This document shows, piece after piece, positions 48,161 through 61,196 of a DNA stretch of 64,000 nucleotides. This stretch comes from Limanda limanda (Eukaryota > Chordata > Actinopteri > Pleuronectiformes > Pleuronectidae), in assembly GCF_963576545.1 (NCBI RefSeq), contig NC_083651.1:18289748-18353747 (forward strand), given 5' to 3'. Positions within the stretch are counted from its first letter, which is position 1; each line of letters opens with the position of its first letter. The notes below the pieces were generated by a model that worked only from the letters and a program-made list of their open reading frames with translations, made no database searches and was not told the origin of the DNA. A program made the translations under genes and the position numbers.

Positions 48161-50434
48161 ACAGTACAAAGTACATCGGTCTGTGCTGACCACCGTATAC
48201 CCTTGACTGTACAAGCTGGGGTTGATTTATGAATTTACAGGGACAGTGAACAATGAAAAACACTTATTAGGTGTCATGTTCTTCATCGTTCACGATCAAG
48301 GTTAAAGGAGGCTTTTAAACATGTGCTGCAGAACAGGAGTGTGCGTGAGTATCTGTGTTTTTGCCGATCCCCACGGGCCCTGGTGGTTCCCCCTGACTAA
48401 CTTTGTAATCGATCATAAAAAATGCTGAATAGCTCAGTCTGGACAGGAGACAGGGAGGCAGCCTTGTACAAGGGACATTGACTGAGATAATGGTGGTTTA
48501 TGTGATGGCCTGCACGTCTTTATGGTCACTGGTATGAACTCTGCCGCACTGGGGTCTTTTTCAGTATAAAAGTTGAATTTGAATGTATCTAAAGAAAGGA
48601 CATTGATGAGTAGCATACTGAGTTTTTGGTCTCAGTAGCTCGATAGGCTACCTGAGTTTTGGAGTAGAGCAGAAACTCAACTGCACACTCTGGGATATAT
48701 GATAGTTTGCTATCTTTACGAAAGTCTCATGAGAATATCCACTTGATCTCTCTGCATGTACAACAGAGGCCTGGACTGGAAACATGGTAAACACTTAACC
48801 ATGTTCACAATGAACAGCATGATGCATCTGGACAACTAAGGGAGCATGAATACAAAACACCAAGGCTGGCCTGGGTTTGATTCAGCTTAATTACCTTCAC
48901 CAGGGAGGTCTGTCTGTCTGCAAGTAAACAGGATTACACAAAGAATCTACTGGATGGGGTTCCACGAAACTTGGTGGAAAATTGGAAATTTGGTGTGGAT
49001 TCGATGAAATCTACCGATGTTTCTGCCAAACCTAGCAGAATCAGAGAGGTGCATAGACTAAAGAGGGAAAGACAAGTTCTCGCATGGGAGAGAGAACTGC
49101 ATTGTATGTTACTTTCGGGTACGAAACTGAAAATATGATGTTTGACTGTCTGCGAGGACAGTAACAGCTTTATGGACAATAGCGTGAGCGAGCAAGTGGC
49201 AAATAGTGCTGCTCACAACTATACAGTGCAACAACCAACCAAAACTTCAACTTACCGATCTCTTATGTTATAATGAGAAGTGCAGATTTTTTGTGTTCAT
49301 TACGAAACTATGAGAGGACAAATTAGAATATAGTGGGCAGCCACAGTCTAGACTCTAGATAATGACAAACATTGCCGACTTGGCCAAAAGCCTGTTAGCC
49401 TTGACAGAAGTATGTGCGTTCAGAGAGGCTTTATAGAGACAATGTGCAAAACCTGCTGCTAATATATTAAGACAGGACATTTTTGGTGCTCCAATGCAAT
49501 CACTCTGCTCAGCTGTTGGTCAGTAAATGGACTAGCTTCAGTGCACATGCTTAATTGGTTGGCTTCCATGGTTTTGGATTACAAATCAGTGAACCTCGCA
49601 ACAGCTGCTCTTGTCTCAGTCTGCTGAAACCAATGGAAAAGCGCCGTTTGTGTGAGTACAACATTGATTTCTGATGAATTTCTGATGAAAACAACAATTA
49701 AAAATACCAACCATGATGCGCTTGAAGAGCAGACACTCTTTAAAGTGAAATGGTGTCGTCCGTCACTGTCAGTTGTTCTCACTTCGTAAGTCTGGATGAA
49801 TTTTCAGTTATACTTAGGACTAGTATTAAGAAATGAAGACAAGTTTTGTCCAAAATCAGTTCTCACCACACATTACAGTAATATGAGGAGATAGCTAACA
49901 TCATAAGCATCCAAATTCAAAGGAAAAATATTAAAGGAGAATTATTAATGGGCAAAATTTGTTTCATACACACAGCACAGACTTAATTTACTTCATAATT
50001 AAAAGCCCTATGGGAAATGAGTTGCAAGAAATCCTCTGAAGGAATCTGCAGCTCGAAAAAGCTACATACGGGTTTTAGAATTAAACCTTTAACACTCTAC
50101 CATATTAAAAAACTCTGAGGTTTAGAAGTCACATCAAATATGTAATTTTGCAAAGCATACTCAGAAGAAAACATGCAAAAGTAACAATGTGATTGGAAAA
50201 CAGATTCGGCCAACATGAGTTTTTATTTTTTACTTTAAGGCTTCAAGAACATGTAAAACTGAGAAAAGCAGCTGATCAGTGGTGGACAGCGTGCTGGGAG
50301 CTTGAGGACATTTCCCAGTGGCCTGAGCATTATTTTGATTTGTGCTGTGAACAGTCAATATGACTAGTGATAATATGACAAGAAGGAATGGATCAGACAT
50401 GACTCTTACCTCATCTGTGTAAGAAACCTGTATC
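48161..50434. other. Intergenic, with one short repeat fragment
   Basis: No supported gene. Near 48925-49010, aacaggattacacaaag, ctactggatgg and ccacgaaacttggtgga match the repeat family also seen at 54.1-54.8 kb. Confidence 0.45.
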
Positions 50435-50438
50435 TTAA

Positions 50439-51362
50439 AGGGATAGTTCACCGACAAATGAAAATTCACTCATCATCTACTTACCACTCAGCCGATGGAG
50501 GGGTGGTTTTGAGTCCACAAAACACTTCCGGAGTTTAAGGGGTAAACTTTGTTGCAACGGAATCTGATACAAATTTTGTCAAAAGCAACAATCACTTCAG
50601 ACGTAATAAAACAACAGGAAAAAACATAGCATGCCACCATACTGCTCCTGTGGTGTCACCGAAGTGTCCGCAAGCCCCGGCATTCATATTCGATTCAAAA
50701 CAAGGTCATTTACACAGTGTTTTAGGCCTTTATGTCCACTGACAGTGACTTAAGGTCGGCGCATGCTTCTGCAACGGCGTCTGCGGCTTTTCACGCAGTT
50801 GTGACGCAGGACTCGTTGTCATTCATGGTTTTCCAAGCGTTGTGCGTGTTGCCATGCAATTCCCTGCCAGAACACTAGGTGGAGTAATGTTTTTTGTCGA
50901 AGTCGGCTCGAAGAAGAGCCGTTTATTCACATCGCCGCAGCGGCTCCTCATAGCCTTTTTCTGGCGGACAAATACACCAGTCAGTGACGGATCTCTTCTG
51001 CCAATTGCTAATCTATTTGGTCCATATTCGTTCTTCTAAATATTCCGTTGTTTCCGCCGGTATTATCGGGCGTTAACCGGAAATGCAATTCCGGAAATGA
51101 TGTAGTTAGCAGACCAATCACAGCCTTGCCGGCTCCGTGACGCTTGCGGGGCTTTGCTGTCAAGTTAGAAAAATTGGGCGACGCACGTAAGAAGGGATAC
51201 ATAAGCGCGTAAGGGCCCGGAAGGGCTCTTACGCTTGTGGGCCCCTGAAAACGCAGAAGCATGCGCCGGCCTTAAGCTAGTTACCCACACAATGGCATGC
51301 CTCAGGGTTCGTGAACGCACCTTGTAGTAGGATATCAGAGGGGAAGGAGTCGCACTATCCCT
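50439..51362. mobile_element. TTAA-flanked DNA transposon (outer), non-autonomous
   Basis: TTAA | AGGGATAGTTCACCGAC opens the element and GTCGCACTATCCCT | TTAA closes it, giving inverted AGGGATAGT termini with TTAA duplications (50435-50438 and 51363-51366). The ttaaagggatagttcacc left end followed by aaatgaaaattcactcatca is a very common teleost MITE start. TTAA specificity suggests a Kolobok or piggyBac source of transposase. No transposase frame is present. Confidence 0.85.
50754..51271. mobile_element. TTAA-flanked GC-rich MITE nested inside 50439-51362
   Basis: The ends read GGTCGGCGCATGCTTCTGC and, on the other strand, GGCCGGCGCATGCTTCTGC: a 19-bp terminus with one mismatch. TTAA lies outside each (50750-50753 and 51272-51275). 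The 518-bp interior is much richer in CpG than the host element, so it is a separate transposon that landed in the older one. Confidence 0.85.
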
Positions 51363-51366
51363 TTAA

Positions 51367-54129
51367 TAAACTGCTGCGGCTCACGTGCATGGGACACCAG
51401 GAAACCGTGATTTGTCTTTTTTTGCTTCCCGAGTATTGCATTTGAGATAAATAAACTCTTAAGAAATGAAGTACAACAGATGTCTTTTTTGCTTGAGCAC
51501 GGAAGAAATACCACTCTGAAAATGACTTTTTATAAGTCAGCATTACTGAGATGCTTACAGAATAGAACGATACCTAAAATTGTAATATAGCCTTTCTCAA
51601 AGTGATTCTTTTTTAACGTAATAAGTGCAGGTTGAATCATGAATAACCTATGTGACATTTTTGCAGCAGTGCTCATAATACAAAAAATATTCGATAGTGG
51701 CCACCAGAAAGTTACCACATTGCTGCTTATATGTTGGTATTAGCTGCTTCCTTTCAGAAACACAACCTAAATACCATCATCACATCAAGACAAAACAGTT
51801 TGTAGTAATTGTATAGTATTCTGGGCGACTGGTTGATTCAACTTGATTGAACCTGGAACAATGAAATGGATCTTGACAGATTTGCTCAGATGTTATCACC
51901 TAAACCAATGGACTAGGTTCTACACGAGAAGCAGCAAGGAATGAGAAACCCCAAGAAATATGTGAACACACAGACACTGACACACAAACACACATAATCA
52001 AGCTGTGCTTCCCTCCCTAATCCAGGCTGGATGGGGCCTGTAATACAGCGACTCATCCCTCCTGGTAGACCCTGGTTCGTCTTTTATCTCCCAGGGGCTG
52101 TTTACTTCCAGTAATTAGGCCATTCATCACCCTAATGGGAACATCCCCTTCCACTAAATAACTTCTCCTTTCTCTGAGCAGGCTTACAATCCTGGCACTG
52201 TGTCTAGGGAGGGAGGTGGCACTCCTCCTGGGCAAAGTGCCAAGGGGGGGCAGGATGTCCCATCTGTCAACATTTCTTATCAGAAGGCCATTCATGGCCC
52301 ACAATGCACCCGGGCGGGCTGCAAGGGGAAATTAGGACTGATGAAAAAATGCAATGTGCAACTCCAACTATGGTGCAGATGCTCTCTTAATATAAAAATG
52401 TGCTCTGTGAAGGTATTTCTGTGATTGATCTGTTACCAGCGACCTGCGCGTCTTCTGATGATGTATGTTGAGCCATGGCTGCCCTTGAAACCTGACATGT
52501 GGACAATGTGTTTCACACACCTGAAAACACATGAATATGACCATTCAGGGACACATGTACGTGCAAGGAATGCAGATTGTCTTCTCACTCAAGCAAATAA
52601 GAAACACGAGATGGGAACTGTAAGTGTTTACAACCGTTTGCCTTCACAGATGTTAGTCGAGTCATGACTGACAAGAACCAGTCAGGAAACAAATGCTGGT
52701 GACTGCGCCATTTTCAAATGTCTGTTTTTGCCTGTCTGTACCATATTGGTTTGGGGACGACACAAGAAATTAAGACATTTTATCTTTAGCTAGCAATGAA
52801 ACAAGTTGTTGAAAAGTTGTCCAAATCAGACATCAGACACCTTGCAAAATAATAACAAATACACTATAAGACAACATAATTACTGTCGTAAAGATGCTAG
52901 ATCAGGTATAGAAGACATGGGTTGGCAGCAATGCTTTAAATACAGTCTATGTTTGACAGCATGTGTTTTAATTTGGTGGTGGTTGCTTGTGTGTGTTAGT
53001 GCAGGGGCTGGGGACACAGTGGAGACATTTTTGGAATTTATTATTTATGACCTGGAGTCTGCTCTGTTTCCAGAAACCTTCAAAATTGATGTATATCCCT
53101 GCATCTACATTCATTTTTAAAGAGGTGAGCGGTAGTTATATTAAGTGTATAACAGCTGGTTCACCACAGCGCTACACATGTTTGATGGTGCGGCCCTTTT
53201 ATCTCCCTGACAGACTTCTTGTCAGTAAGAACAACTTGGGAAAACCTCATCCTGAGTGGAGGTCAGTTAAACTGCATAATTACTCATTATTTTCCCCGTC
53301 GGGAAGCTCTGACTCTTTGCTTCAGAGTGAACAATAGTTAGTTTGGTGTGAACAGACACCTAGGACAAAGCCTTGGGAAGAGAGGGGGGAGTATATTAAT
53401 GAATCACCAGTGGGAGCTATGCTGATGAGAGATTGGTGAGTTGATGGCTCCGGCAGTAGTTCCTTTCCATTCATTACCGCGTCCTGCTGTATCGGCACAG
53501 GCTGAAGTCCAAAGCCTTGTGTCATCCGCTGGGGAATGAGTGGACGAGTTGGACTCTTCATCTACCTCTCTGATCACCACTCCCCTCTCTCAGGGTGCCT
53601 TTGTGTCCTGTCCCTCTTCATTAAGATAGGCCTTAATGGACTTTTACAATTGTGGTCTGTGCTTGCAGCGAGAGAGAGAGAGAGTGACAGAGATTAGGGA
53701 GATGTAAAAAGGGCACATGAGGCTGTGGATGAATGTGTTCCCCGTCTCCTGTCACCTACACAACAGGTCCAACAAACTCAAAAGAAAGTCTCTTTCAATA
53801 AAGAGAGAGCTACCTTTCAATATTTGGTCTCACACAGAAAGAAATGAAAGGATAGAGAAAAAAAGGAAGGTGGTCTCTTTTCAGGAGTCCTTCTGTAGAG
53901 GGTTGGGATTTGGGCCTGTAACATGTTTGTGCTGAGAAGGTATTTCTATTGGAGAAATAAGCAACACTAATAACATGACCAACAAGACATTTAGAACATC
54001 TGAAAATTAAAAAAATTTATTTTTTCCTTGGACAATTCTGAAAGGAGAGAAGAAAGAGAGAATCTTCACTCTCATCTCCCGATATGTTACCGCTACCGCA
54101 TTATTTTTCGTTTTGTTTGTTTTCTACTT
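51367..54129. other. Intergenic, no gene supported
   Basis: Short frames only, none with a recognised motif. The 52.0-52.3 kb stretch is unusually GC-balanced and lacks repeats, so it could be a conserved element, but I have no comparison. A short GA run occurs near 53.67 kb. Confidence 0.4.
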
Positions 54130-54250
54130 AGCAGGATTATGCTAAAACCACTCAACCTATTCCATAACCTAAGGAAGAACCCATTATGTTGAGTTGAATC
54201 CAGATCAATGTTTTAGTTTTTTCTACGTTCTATAACATTGAGCAACAGGA
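54130..54250 (+). repeat. Interspersed repeat fragment, + copy
   Basis: gcaggattatgctaaaacca, aaggaagaacccattatg and gaatccagatcaatg follow the order of a teleost repeat of the type aggattacg...caaggaagaacccatt...ggatccagatca. It is partner to the inverted copy at 54690-54812. Confidence 0.55.
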
Positions 54251-54689
54251 TGTTTTCTAAAACCATTTTTTTGGGGTTAAATAATTTATGGTTCCTGAAA
54301 ACAAATCAGGCATGTTGAGGAGACTGATATTTATGAGTTTGTGTAATTTGGTGTAGTCCCAAATCAAATCTGGATCCATTGAATTTAAATATGGTTTTAG
54401 AAGTGGAATGCTGGGCCTTCGTGGAGGTATGAACTCTACTGAGAGCCATCCCAGTTTCTTTTGTTATATGACTCCTAATGCCAATTAATGTTCTTATAAA
54501 ACAGGGTGTCATGTTTAGTGTTGTACAAGATGTGAAGCCCGAAAGAGAAATTTGTGACTGGTTACATGGGTATGTAAACTAGAATACTTCCATCAAGCTC
54601 AACAACCAAAATTAAATCAAGCCTAAAGACTAAAGCTAACAAAACAATGCATTATGTCATAAAACCATAATGTTCCAAAAAACGTTCCA

Positions 54690-54812
54690 TTTTGCAATAA
54701 TAATTAACATGATTTACAAAAATCCTGAGTCTGCCCCTTAAATTGAATGGGTTCTTTCTAGACCAATGTCCCATCCTTCCACCACATTTCATGGAAATGC
54801 TTGGCAGAGGTA
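54690..54812 (-). repeat. Interspersed repeat fragment, inverted copy
   Basis: On the - strand, ttccatgaaatgtggtggaa, ggatgggacattgg and agaaagaacccattc appear in the family order. It is 440 bp from, and opposite to, 54130-54250. Confidence 0.55.
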
Positions 54813-56444
54813 AAAGTACAGAATTAGATGTGTTGTTTAGAGACATTTTTGAAATATTCATTATTGTATAATGCATTCTTTCATCCATTCATTTCTCCAC
54901 AAAAAAATGTGATGCATTGTTTAAAAAAAGAACACAATGCAGTTTGGGTCTCCTTCTCGTCCCCCCAGCCGTCCCACTATCAGATACTGGTTTTGCATTC
55001 AGCAAAGGGTCCCTCTCATTAGTCAAACCCTTGTATGGCACAGTAATGAAGTAAATTAGGTCATTAGCCAGCCACTGGGCGATAGGCAGACTCATTTGAA
55101 GAGCATGTGCCTTCTCTGGGTCCATCACTGATGAAAATTAATTTTCATACTTCTGACCCTGACGACTGGTTAAACTGCTAGCACAGTTAACAAAGCTGGG
55201 AGGTAAAAGAGAATATTGATGAGACCTAACAGCGCTGAATAATGTCTGTACGATAGGCACAGAAGAAGATAGATTTGTTGCATTTGTTGAAGAATATGCA
55301 GAATATGTTTTCTGTGGTGAGATGCTATATAGTTCTCACTAAGAATTTGAACAGAACTGCACCTTGTCATGTTTTACGACAACAAAATAGTGGTAAAGTT
55401 GGCCTCAGAGTTTAATAAGTATCAGTTGACGTAATAATCTTAGCTCAAGATCAACTTAAAAGTTTTTCTCCAGAGCTTTCAATACTATCACTTGATATTC
55501 ATTATTGGATACATTTTGTTTAGATGTCATGGACCTGCTCACATATATGCTCAGTCTAATCTATTAATGCAGCTCAGACATCCATGCACATTTTATTTAT
55601 TTCTCATGTTGCTTAGACTCAATTTGGACTCAAAAGGTGAAGCAGGATGTCCACTAATCACAGGGCTTCCTGTCCATCCCCGCCTCTTCAGTGTGAGACA
55701 CTGAACCCTGGAGGGCACAAAGTTTTGCATGGCTGCCCTGCGTCCATCTCGGTATGCAAATGGATGAATGAGTTTAAATGAAATACAATTCACAATATAT
55801 GAAACATCTTAAGGACAAGACATTACGGTGTTGTAGAAGAGAATAGATGTGACTTGTTTGTCTGTTAAGTATAGAAACACACTAAGCTCTATAGCTTCAG
55901 TCCACCTGACGGATAAACCTTGAAATGGGTTTCACAAACATGTTCAAACACTACTGCTCTTTTCCTATTCCTTTTTAAAATGCCCTTAATATATGCTGCT
56001 ATAATTATCACCACGAGCTAAACAAAATTGTGGCAAAATTGTATTTCTGTAGGTTCCCTGAAGATTAAACCAACCCGATCACTACATGACCAACCCTGAC
56101 ACTCTTAACCGAAAACCCTGTTTTAACCTGAAGTGAAATTTAATGATTTACCTTGCATCAATCAATGCAAGTACGCACACATAAACTTTATTTATTTTTT
56201 TACCGCGATTCCTGTTGCAGTTCCTTTCACATTGCTTTGGTTTGTCTGTGTGAAGGACAACAACGTTCAATATTTGAGTGGTGGGACATGCATAGAGCAG
56301 AGCTGCCGCCTGGTTTACTGCATAATCGAGACAGAGGCAGGGAGAGGGACACAGACTCACTTTCATTGGGAGGGAGATTTCCTAACCCCCTGTTTACTAT
56401 TTCCAATGACAAATCCGCGTTTTTTCTCTCTTTCTCCGTCTCAA

Positions 56445-56476
<32 letters not shown>

Positions 56477-57314
56477 TCACACACACGGGCACAGCACAAG
56501 GACGAAACGCACAGTAATCAGAGCTTTGAGTATCCATTATGTTATAAAAGGGGGAAAATGATTGATGCACATATGAATTAAAGTTCAATTGAAGGTTGCA
56601 GCTCCGAGTTACAGCTGCTATTCATCAATTAGATACTGAAACACCCCCTTTCCAAAGAGGAAAAAAAGAAGGTAGCACAGAGTTTCCTTCATTACTTTTG
56701 TATTTTCCTCTGGATGGACACAGAAGGACTTAGTGCTATTTGTAATTTCAAGGAGAAAGGGTAACCCTCCTTAGATGAAGGTTTGTAAACATAACAAATA
56801 TTATAGAAACCCAACCAACAGAATTCTAATTTGAACCCCCGGCTGCTCGCTTTACTTGTACAACCTTCAGAGTGTTATTGCAGGCGTGGAGAATGTTTGC
56901 ATTCCAGGTTGTATCCAGCCCGCATGGCAGTTTGATCTGGCCCCTGAGGCAAGTAATAAATACGTAAGAATGATCTCATTAAAACAGTTAATTTTTTTCT
57001 GTGATAAAAGAAAATAACATAAAATAATGGACAAACACATCTTTCAGCGTGGTCCCTTCCGGCTGTGTTCCTGTCAGGAAAGAAAATCACATGTAGCTGT
57101 CAGGCACAAGCATCATGGTGATCGTCAAGAACAGAAAATGCAGAATTTCGTGGTTTTCAAAAGAAGTGGACAATTATTTGTTTTGCTCAAGTAAAAGTTT
57201 GCCTAGGTTGCATGGACATAATGACAGAAGCAAATATTAGGTCATGGAACACGACTGGATGATTGGTCAGCTCTCAAATAAATAAATGCTTGGTTTGGTG
57301 CCCTAAAAGCAGCT
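54813..57314. other. Intergenic, no gene supported
   Basis: Two overlapping 142-codon + frames at 56.13-56.58 kb cross a CA repeat, are shared between frames by composition and are rejected as genes. No other structure was seen. Confidence 0.45.
56454..56486. repeat. (CA)n microsatellite
   Basis: CA run with one tc interruption. Confidence 0.9.
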
Positions 57315-57318
57315 TTAA

Positions 57319-58919
57319 TCCTTTGATACACAAGCTATGCGAACCCCCTCTAAGGCACAACATGGGTCAAAAATGACCCGTATTGACTTTCAATGTTATT
57401 TCATGCACGGCTGAGTGTTTCTTTGCTATATTTTTGGAAATGTAATTATTTCATCATTTAATATTCAAAGTATTCATTAAATATCTTGTTTTTGATTACC
57501 ACAAATCATTGTTTTCATTTTATCTTTCATAATTTATGAACTAAAATAGTTTTTGTATTTTTAAATCCAGTTTACACACATGGGTCAAAAATGACCCGAT
57601 GGAGTTTAAATTGTAAATATCTTTGCAATAAATGTATTTCATCATTCAGAATTTCAGGAATTCCTCAATTAACTTATTTTTGATCATCACAAATTCTTAT
57701 TTTCATTTGTCCTTTTCTACATTTTTAATAAAAAACATTTTTGTATCACTACCCTTCCATGGGTCAAAAATGACCCGTATTAATTTCACATGTTATTTCA
57801 TGCATGGCTGTGCTTCTTTGCTATATCTTTTAAAATCTATTCATTTAATCATTTAATATTTCAAAGTATTCATTAAAATATCTTGGTTTTGATTGACACA
57901 AATCATTATTTTCATTTTCTCTGTCTTAATTTTTGAACTAAAATAGTTTTTGTATTACTTCATCACGTTTACACACATGGGTCAAAAATGACCCATGTAT
58001 GCAAGTGTGAATTTGATAGGAACCTTTGATTTGTAAATGTTTGTAGTTAGGAACATGTTTACTGTGGACAACTTTTCACATGCCACACTTGTCAAAACTA
58101 CTTGTCAGAACTAAATCATGTTGACCTAGCTATCGTTAGCTAGAATTTACCTAGCTTCCATAAGCTAACATTAGCTAGCTAAAAGAGAATATGTTAACAG
58201 CTAGCTAATAATATTTGACATATTTTTTTACCCACCAGTAGAGGGAAATAATGTTCAAATGTTATGTGAAGTTATCTTTTCACAAGATATCAAATATTTT
58301 CTTAGGTAAAACAATTGTAAAACAAGACGTACATGAATCAGATGTGCAAAAGCAGCCCGTTTAGTTCTGACAAGTAGTTCTGACAAGTGTGGCATGTGAA
58401 AAGTTGTCCACAGTAAACATGTTCCTAACTACAAACATTTACAAATCAAAGGTTCCTATCAAATTCACACTTGCATACATGGGTCATTTTTGACCCATGT
58501 GTGTAAACTTGATGTAGAAATACAAAAACCATTTTAGTTCAAAAATAAAGACAGAGAAAATGAAAATAATGATTTGTGGTAATCAAAAACAAGATATTTT
58601 AATTAATACTTTGTAACATTAAATGATTAAATAAATAGATTTTAAAAGATATAGCAAAGAAGCACAGCCATGCATGAAATAACGTGAAATGAATGCGGGT
58701 CATTTTTGACCCATGTTGTGCCTTAGAGGGGTAGTGATACAAAAATGATTTTTATTAAAAAAGTAAATAAGGACAAATAAAAATAAGAGTGTGAAATGAT
58801 CAAAAACAAGTTAATTGAGGAATTCCTGGAATTCTGAATGATGAAATTCATTTATTGCAAAGATATTTACAATTAAAACTCCATCGGGTCACTTTTGACC
58901 CATGTTGTGTATCAAAGGG
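57319..58919. mobile_element. Fold-back TTAA transposon (piggyBac-like), seven GGGTCA palindromes
   Basis: TTAA (57315-57318 and 58920-58923) borders inverted ends CCTTTGATACACAA. The right half (58361-58919) is the reverse complement of about 57560-58114, with a 246-bp unpaired spacer. The arms are built from two units, A (~217 bp) and B (~180 bp): the left is A-B-A and the right is inverted A-B. Each unit boundary carries GGGTCAAAAATGACCC or a one-base variant, at 57364, 57582, 57761, 57979, 58481, 58697 and 58886. There is no transposase frame. It should form a ~550-bp hairpin if transcribed. Confidence 0.9.
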
Positions 58920-58923
58920 TTAA

Positions 58924-60071
58924 AAAGATTGCATTCTGAAAAAAACAATGCAACGCAGGCAGGTTTGTGTTAAGTAAGCTAACACCTACATGCTAAAAAC
59001 TAAATCATAGGGACAAGTTGTGAGGGAGCCCTGTTGCCATCAAATAACTGCTAACAGTGGGAAAAGTAAAATTGCTCCAAAGTATCAACTGTCTGCAGAG
59101 CAAGAAATTGAAAAAATACTGAAGAAAGCAATTTTTCTCTATGGCCTGCAATGAAACTTCAGACAGATATCGACCAACTAAGCAGTGTTGGATGAACACT
59201 TTGCTGAAAACAGCTGCAGGTATCATCATCATCATCATCACTACCTTCTGACATCAGATTACTTGTCAAAGTGAAAACAGTTTCAGTAAACTTGTTCTCG
59301 TACAGTTACTATCAGAGCCACACTTTTATTTGTCGATTTGTGTTGCTCATAGTAACAATAATGCTTCTGGTAAAATACTCTACACAATAAAGAGATATTG
59401 TCTCTTTGGTAACTAGATTTTACCAGTTCATTATTCCCTCAGTATAACACAGCCATATGCAAGATAAAGCTGGTAAAGCCCTCACTGTCTTCTCTTTGCA
59501 AACACAGCAGAGAGTGACAGTAAGTAGAATGTCAAAATGGCTCGTACGGTTTATATTTGTCAGCTTGCTCGTACCGGCAGACAACTTCCTCTGCGCTTTT
59601 CTAAATCCCGACACCTTTTTCTGCTATGCCTGTTGATACCTTCTTTCAAATACCACACAATGTCTCTCACACGTTTGCACTACAACTGAGCTGAAAGCCA
59701 ATAAGGAATCAAGCTTCCTTGACATTTTGCAGCTTTATCTGTGTCAATTCTACCGTACAATGTTTCTGAGGCAGATAATCCTTGACACAGCGCCTTGATC
59801 AGGTACTTGTTTATGGTGCTGCAATCTAAGGCCTTAATCTGCTAAGGAGATATCAGATAGTGTCATCCCTCGGTGGCGTTGAGTGGATGGCGGAGTGTCT
59901 GGTCGTGACTTTGTGTGCATAGGTGGGGATTAACAGAGAACAAAGAGGAGGAGAAAAGTGGACAAACAGAGAAACTATATAGAGGCAGGATGAAGACTGT
60001 GCGTCATTGTTGAAGGAATACACAGATCCATGGCTATGGTTAAATAGGAAGTACCCTCAGCCCTTATTCTC
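58924..60071. other. Intergenic; small (ATC)n repeat
   Basis: No gene supported. A pure ATC run of about six units lies at 59222-59240. Confidence 0.5.
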
Positions 60072-60075
60072 TTAA

Positions 60076-60690
60076 AGGGATAGTTCCCCTTCAGGTAAGT
60101 GTCAAAAACATTGCAGACAATGATTTGTTTACTTTGCTGACCAAAATGAGCCAACTTGCAACCATTGTGCACAAATCTTCGCAATGTATTGCTATAGCAA
60201 TCTAAACCAGATGGACCTTTTGTCGTGTGGCTTGCATCATAACATCCTGATCATCTTTACAGCTACGGGTGTCATAGAAAACAATATTTGGAACCAAGGT
60301 AATACCGATTTTTAAAGTTCACAATCAAGAACAATCGTCTACAGTTTTTACTCACAATACTGTTGTTCCTAGTGGTATCACTTTATGTTTGTACCCATTA
60401 TTATTGATTTGACAAGCACTGGGTGACACCAAGTACGATAAATGCCAGAGGTGTACAACTATCAACTGTGATCAGCTTCAGTGAGTAAAGCAGCTGCATG
60501 ACAGATAAACTGTCGAGGAGCTGTTTTCTACTGCATAAACATAACTGAGTTGATCACATATCTAATATGCTAACCACATCCACTGTAACTATACACTTGT
60601 GGAAAGGTGATGTTATCGTAGATTCTTTACAAGTGTTTCAGGACCCAAAACGAGCATACCAAATTATGGAGGGGGAGACATGCCACTCCT
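60076..60690. mobile_element. Candidate TTAA-flanked MITE
   Basis: TTAA | AGGGATAGTTCCCCTTCAG starts it and GACATGCCACTCCT | TTAA ends it. The termini AGGGATAG and AGGAGTGG agree only partly. The left end is clearly of the same broad type as the element at 50439; the right end is less certain. Confidence 0.5.
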
Positions 60691-60955
60691 TTAAATAAAG
60701 CCTTTAGTCTGAGCTTTACGCCTACAAAACTGCACAGTTGAGATTAGAGGGAACGACAGTAAGAAGGCTGATCATTTTTCAAACTGATGTTTTTTCTTTA
60801 CAAACAGGCTTGAAGACAGAGCACAAAGAAGAAATTGCTAAAATACACTGAAATTAACTCAAGGATGTTGAGTGTGATTTTATTCAACAGCAAGATGATT
60901 TGTCTCCGGCTACCTACAGATTATGGCCATATGTGTGTGTTTGTTTTGTAATTGC

Positions 60956-61157
60956 TAGGGATGAGCGAGTACAGCATTATCTGTATCTGTATCTGTTAAC
61001 CATATGAATTATCCGTATCCGTACTCGGGGTGGGCGGGGTCTAACCCGGAAGTGGGTGTGATTTAACCCGGAAGTGGGCTGGTTCAACATAACTTTCTTT
61101 TTTAACTTTGACATTTTTTTATGATTTTTTTATTTTTTATAAATTTATTTCCACACC

Positions 61158-61196
<39 letters not shown>

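Noticed and set aside
56133..56581. Two overlapping 142-codon + ORFs
   Set aside because: Both cross the CA microsatellite, which leaves several frames open; no motif.
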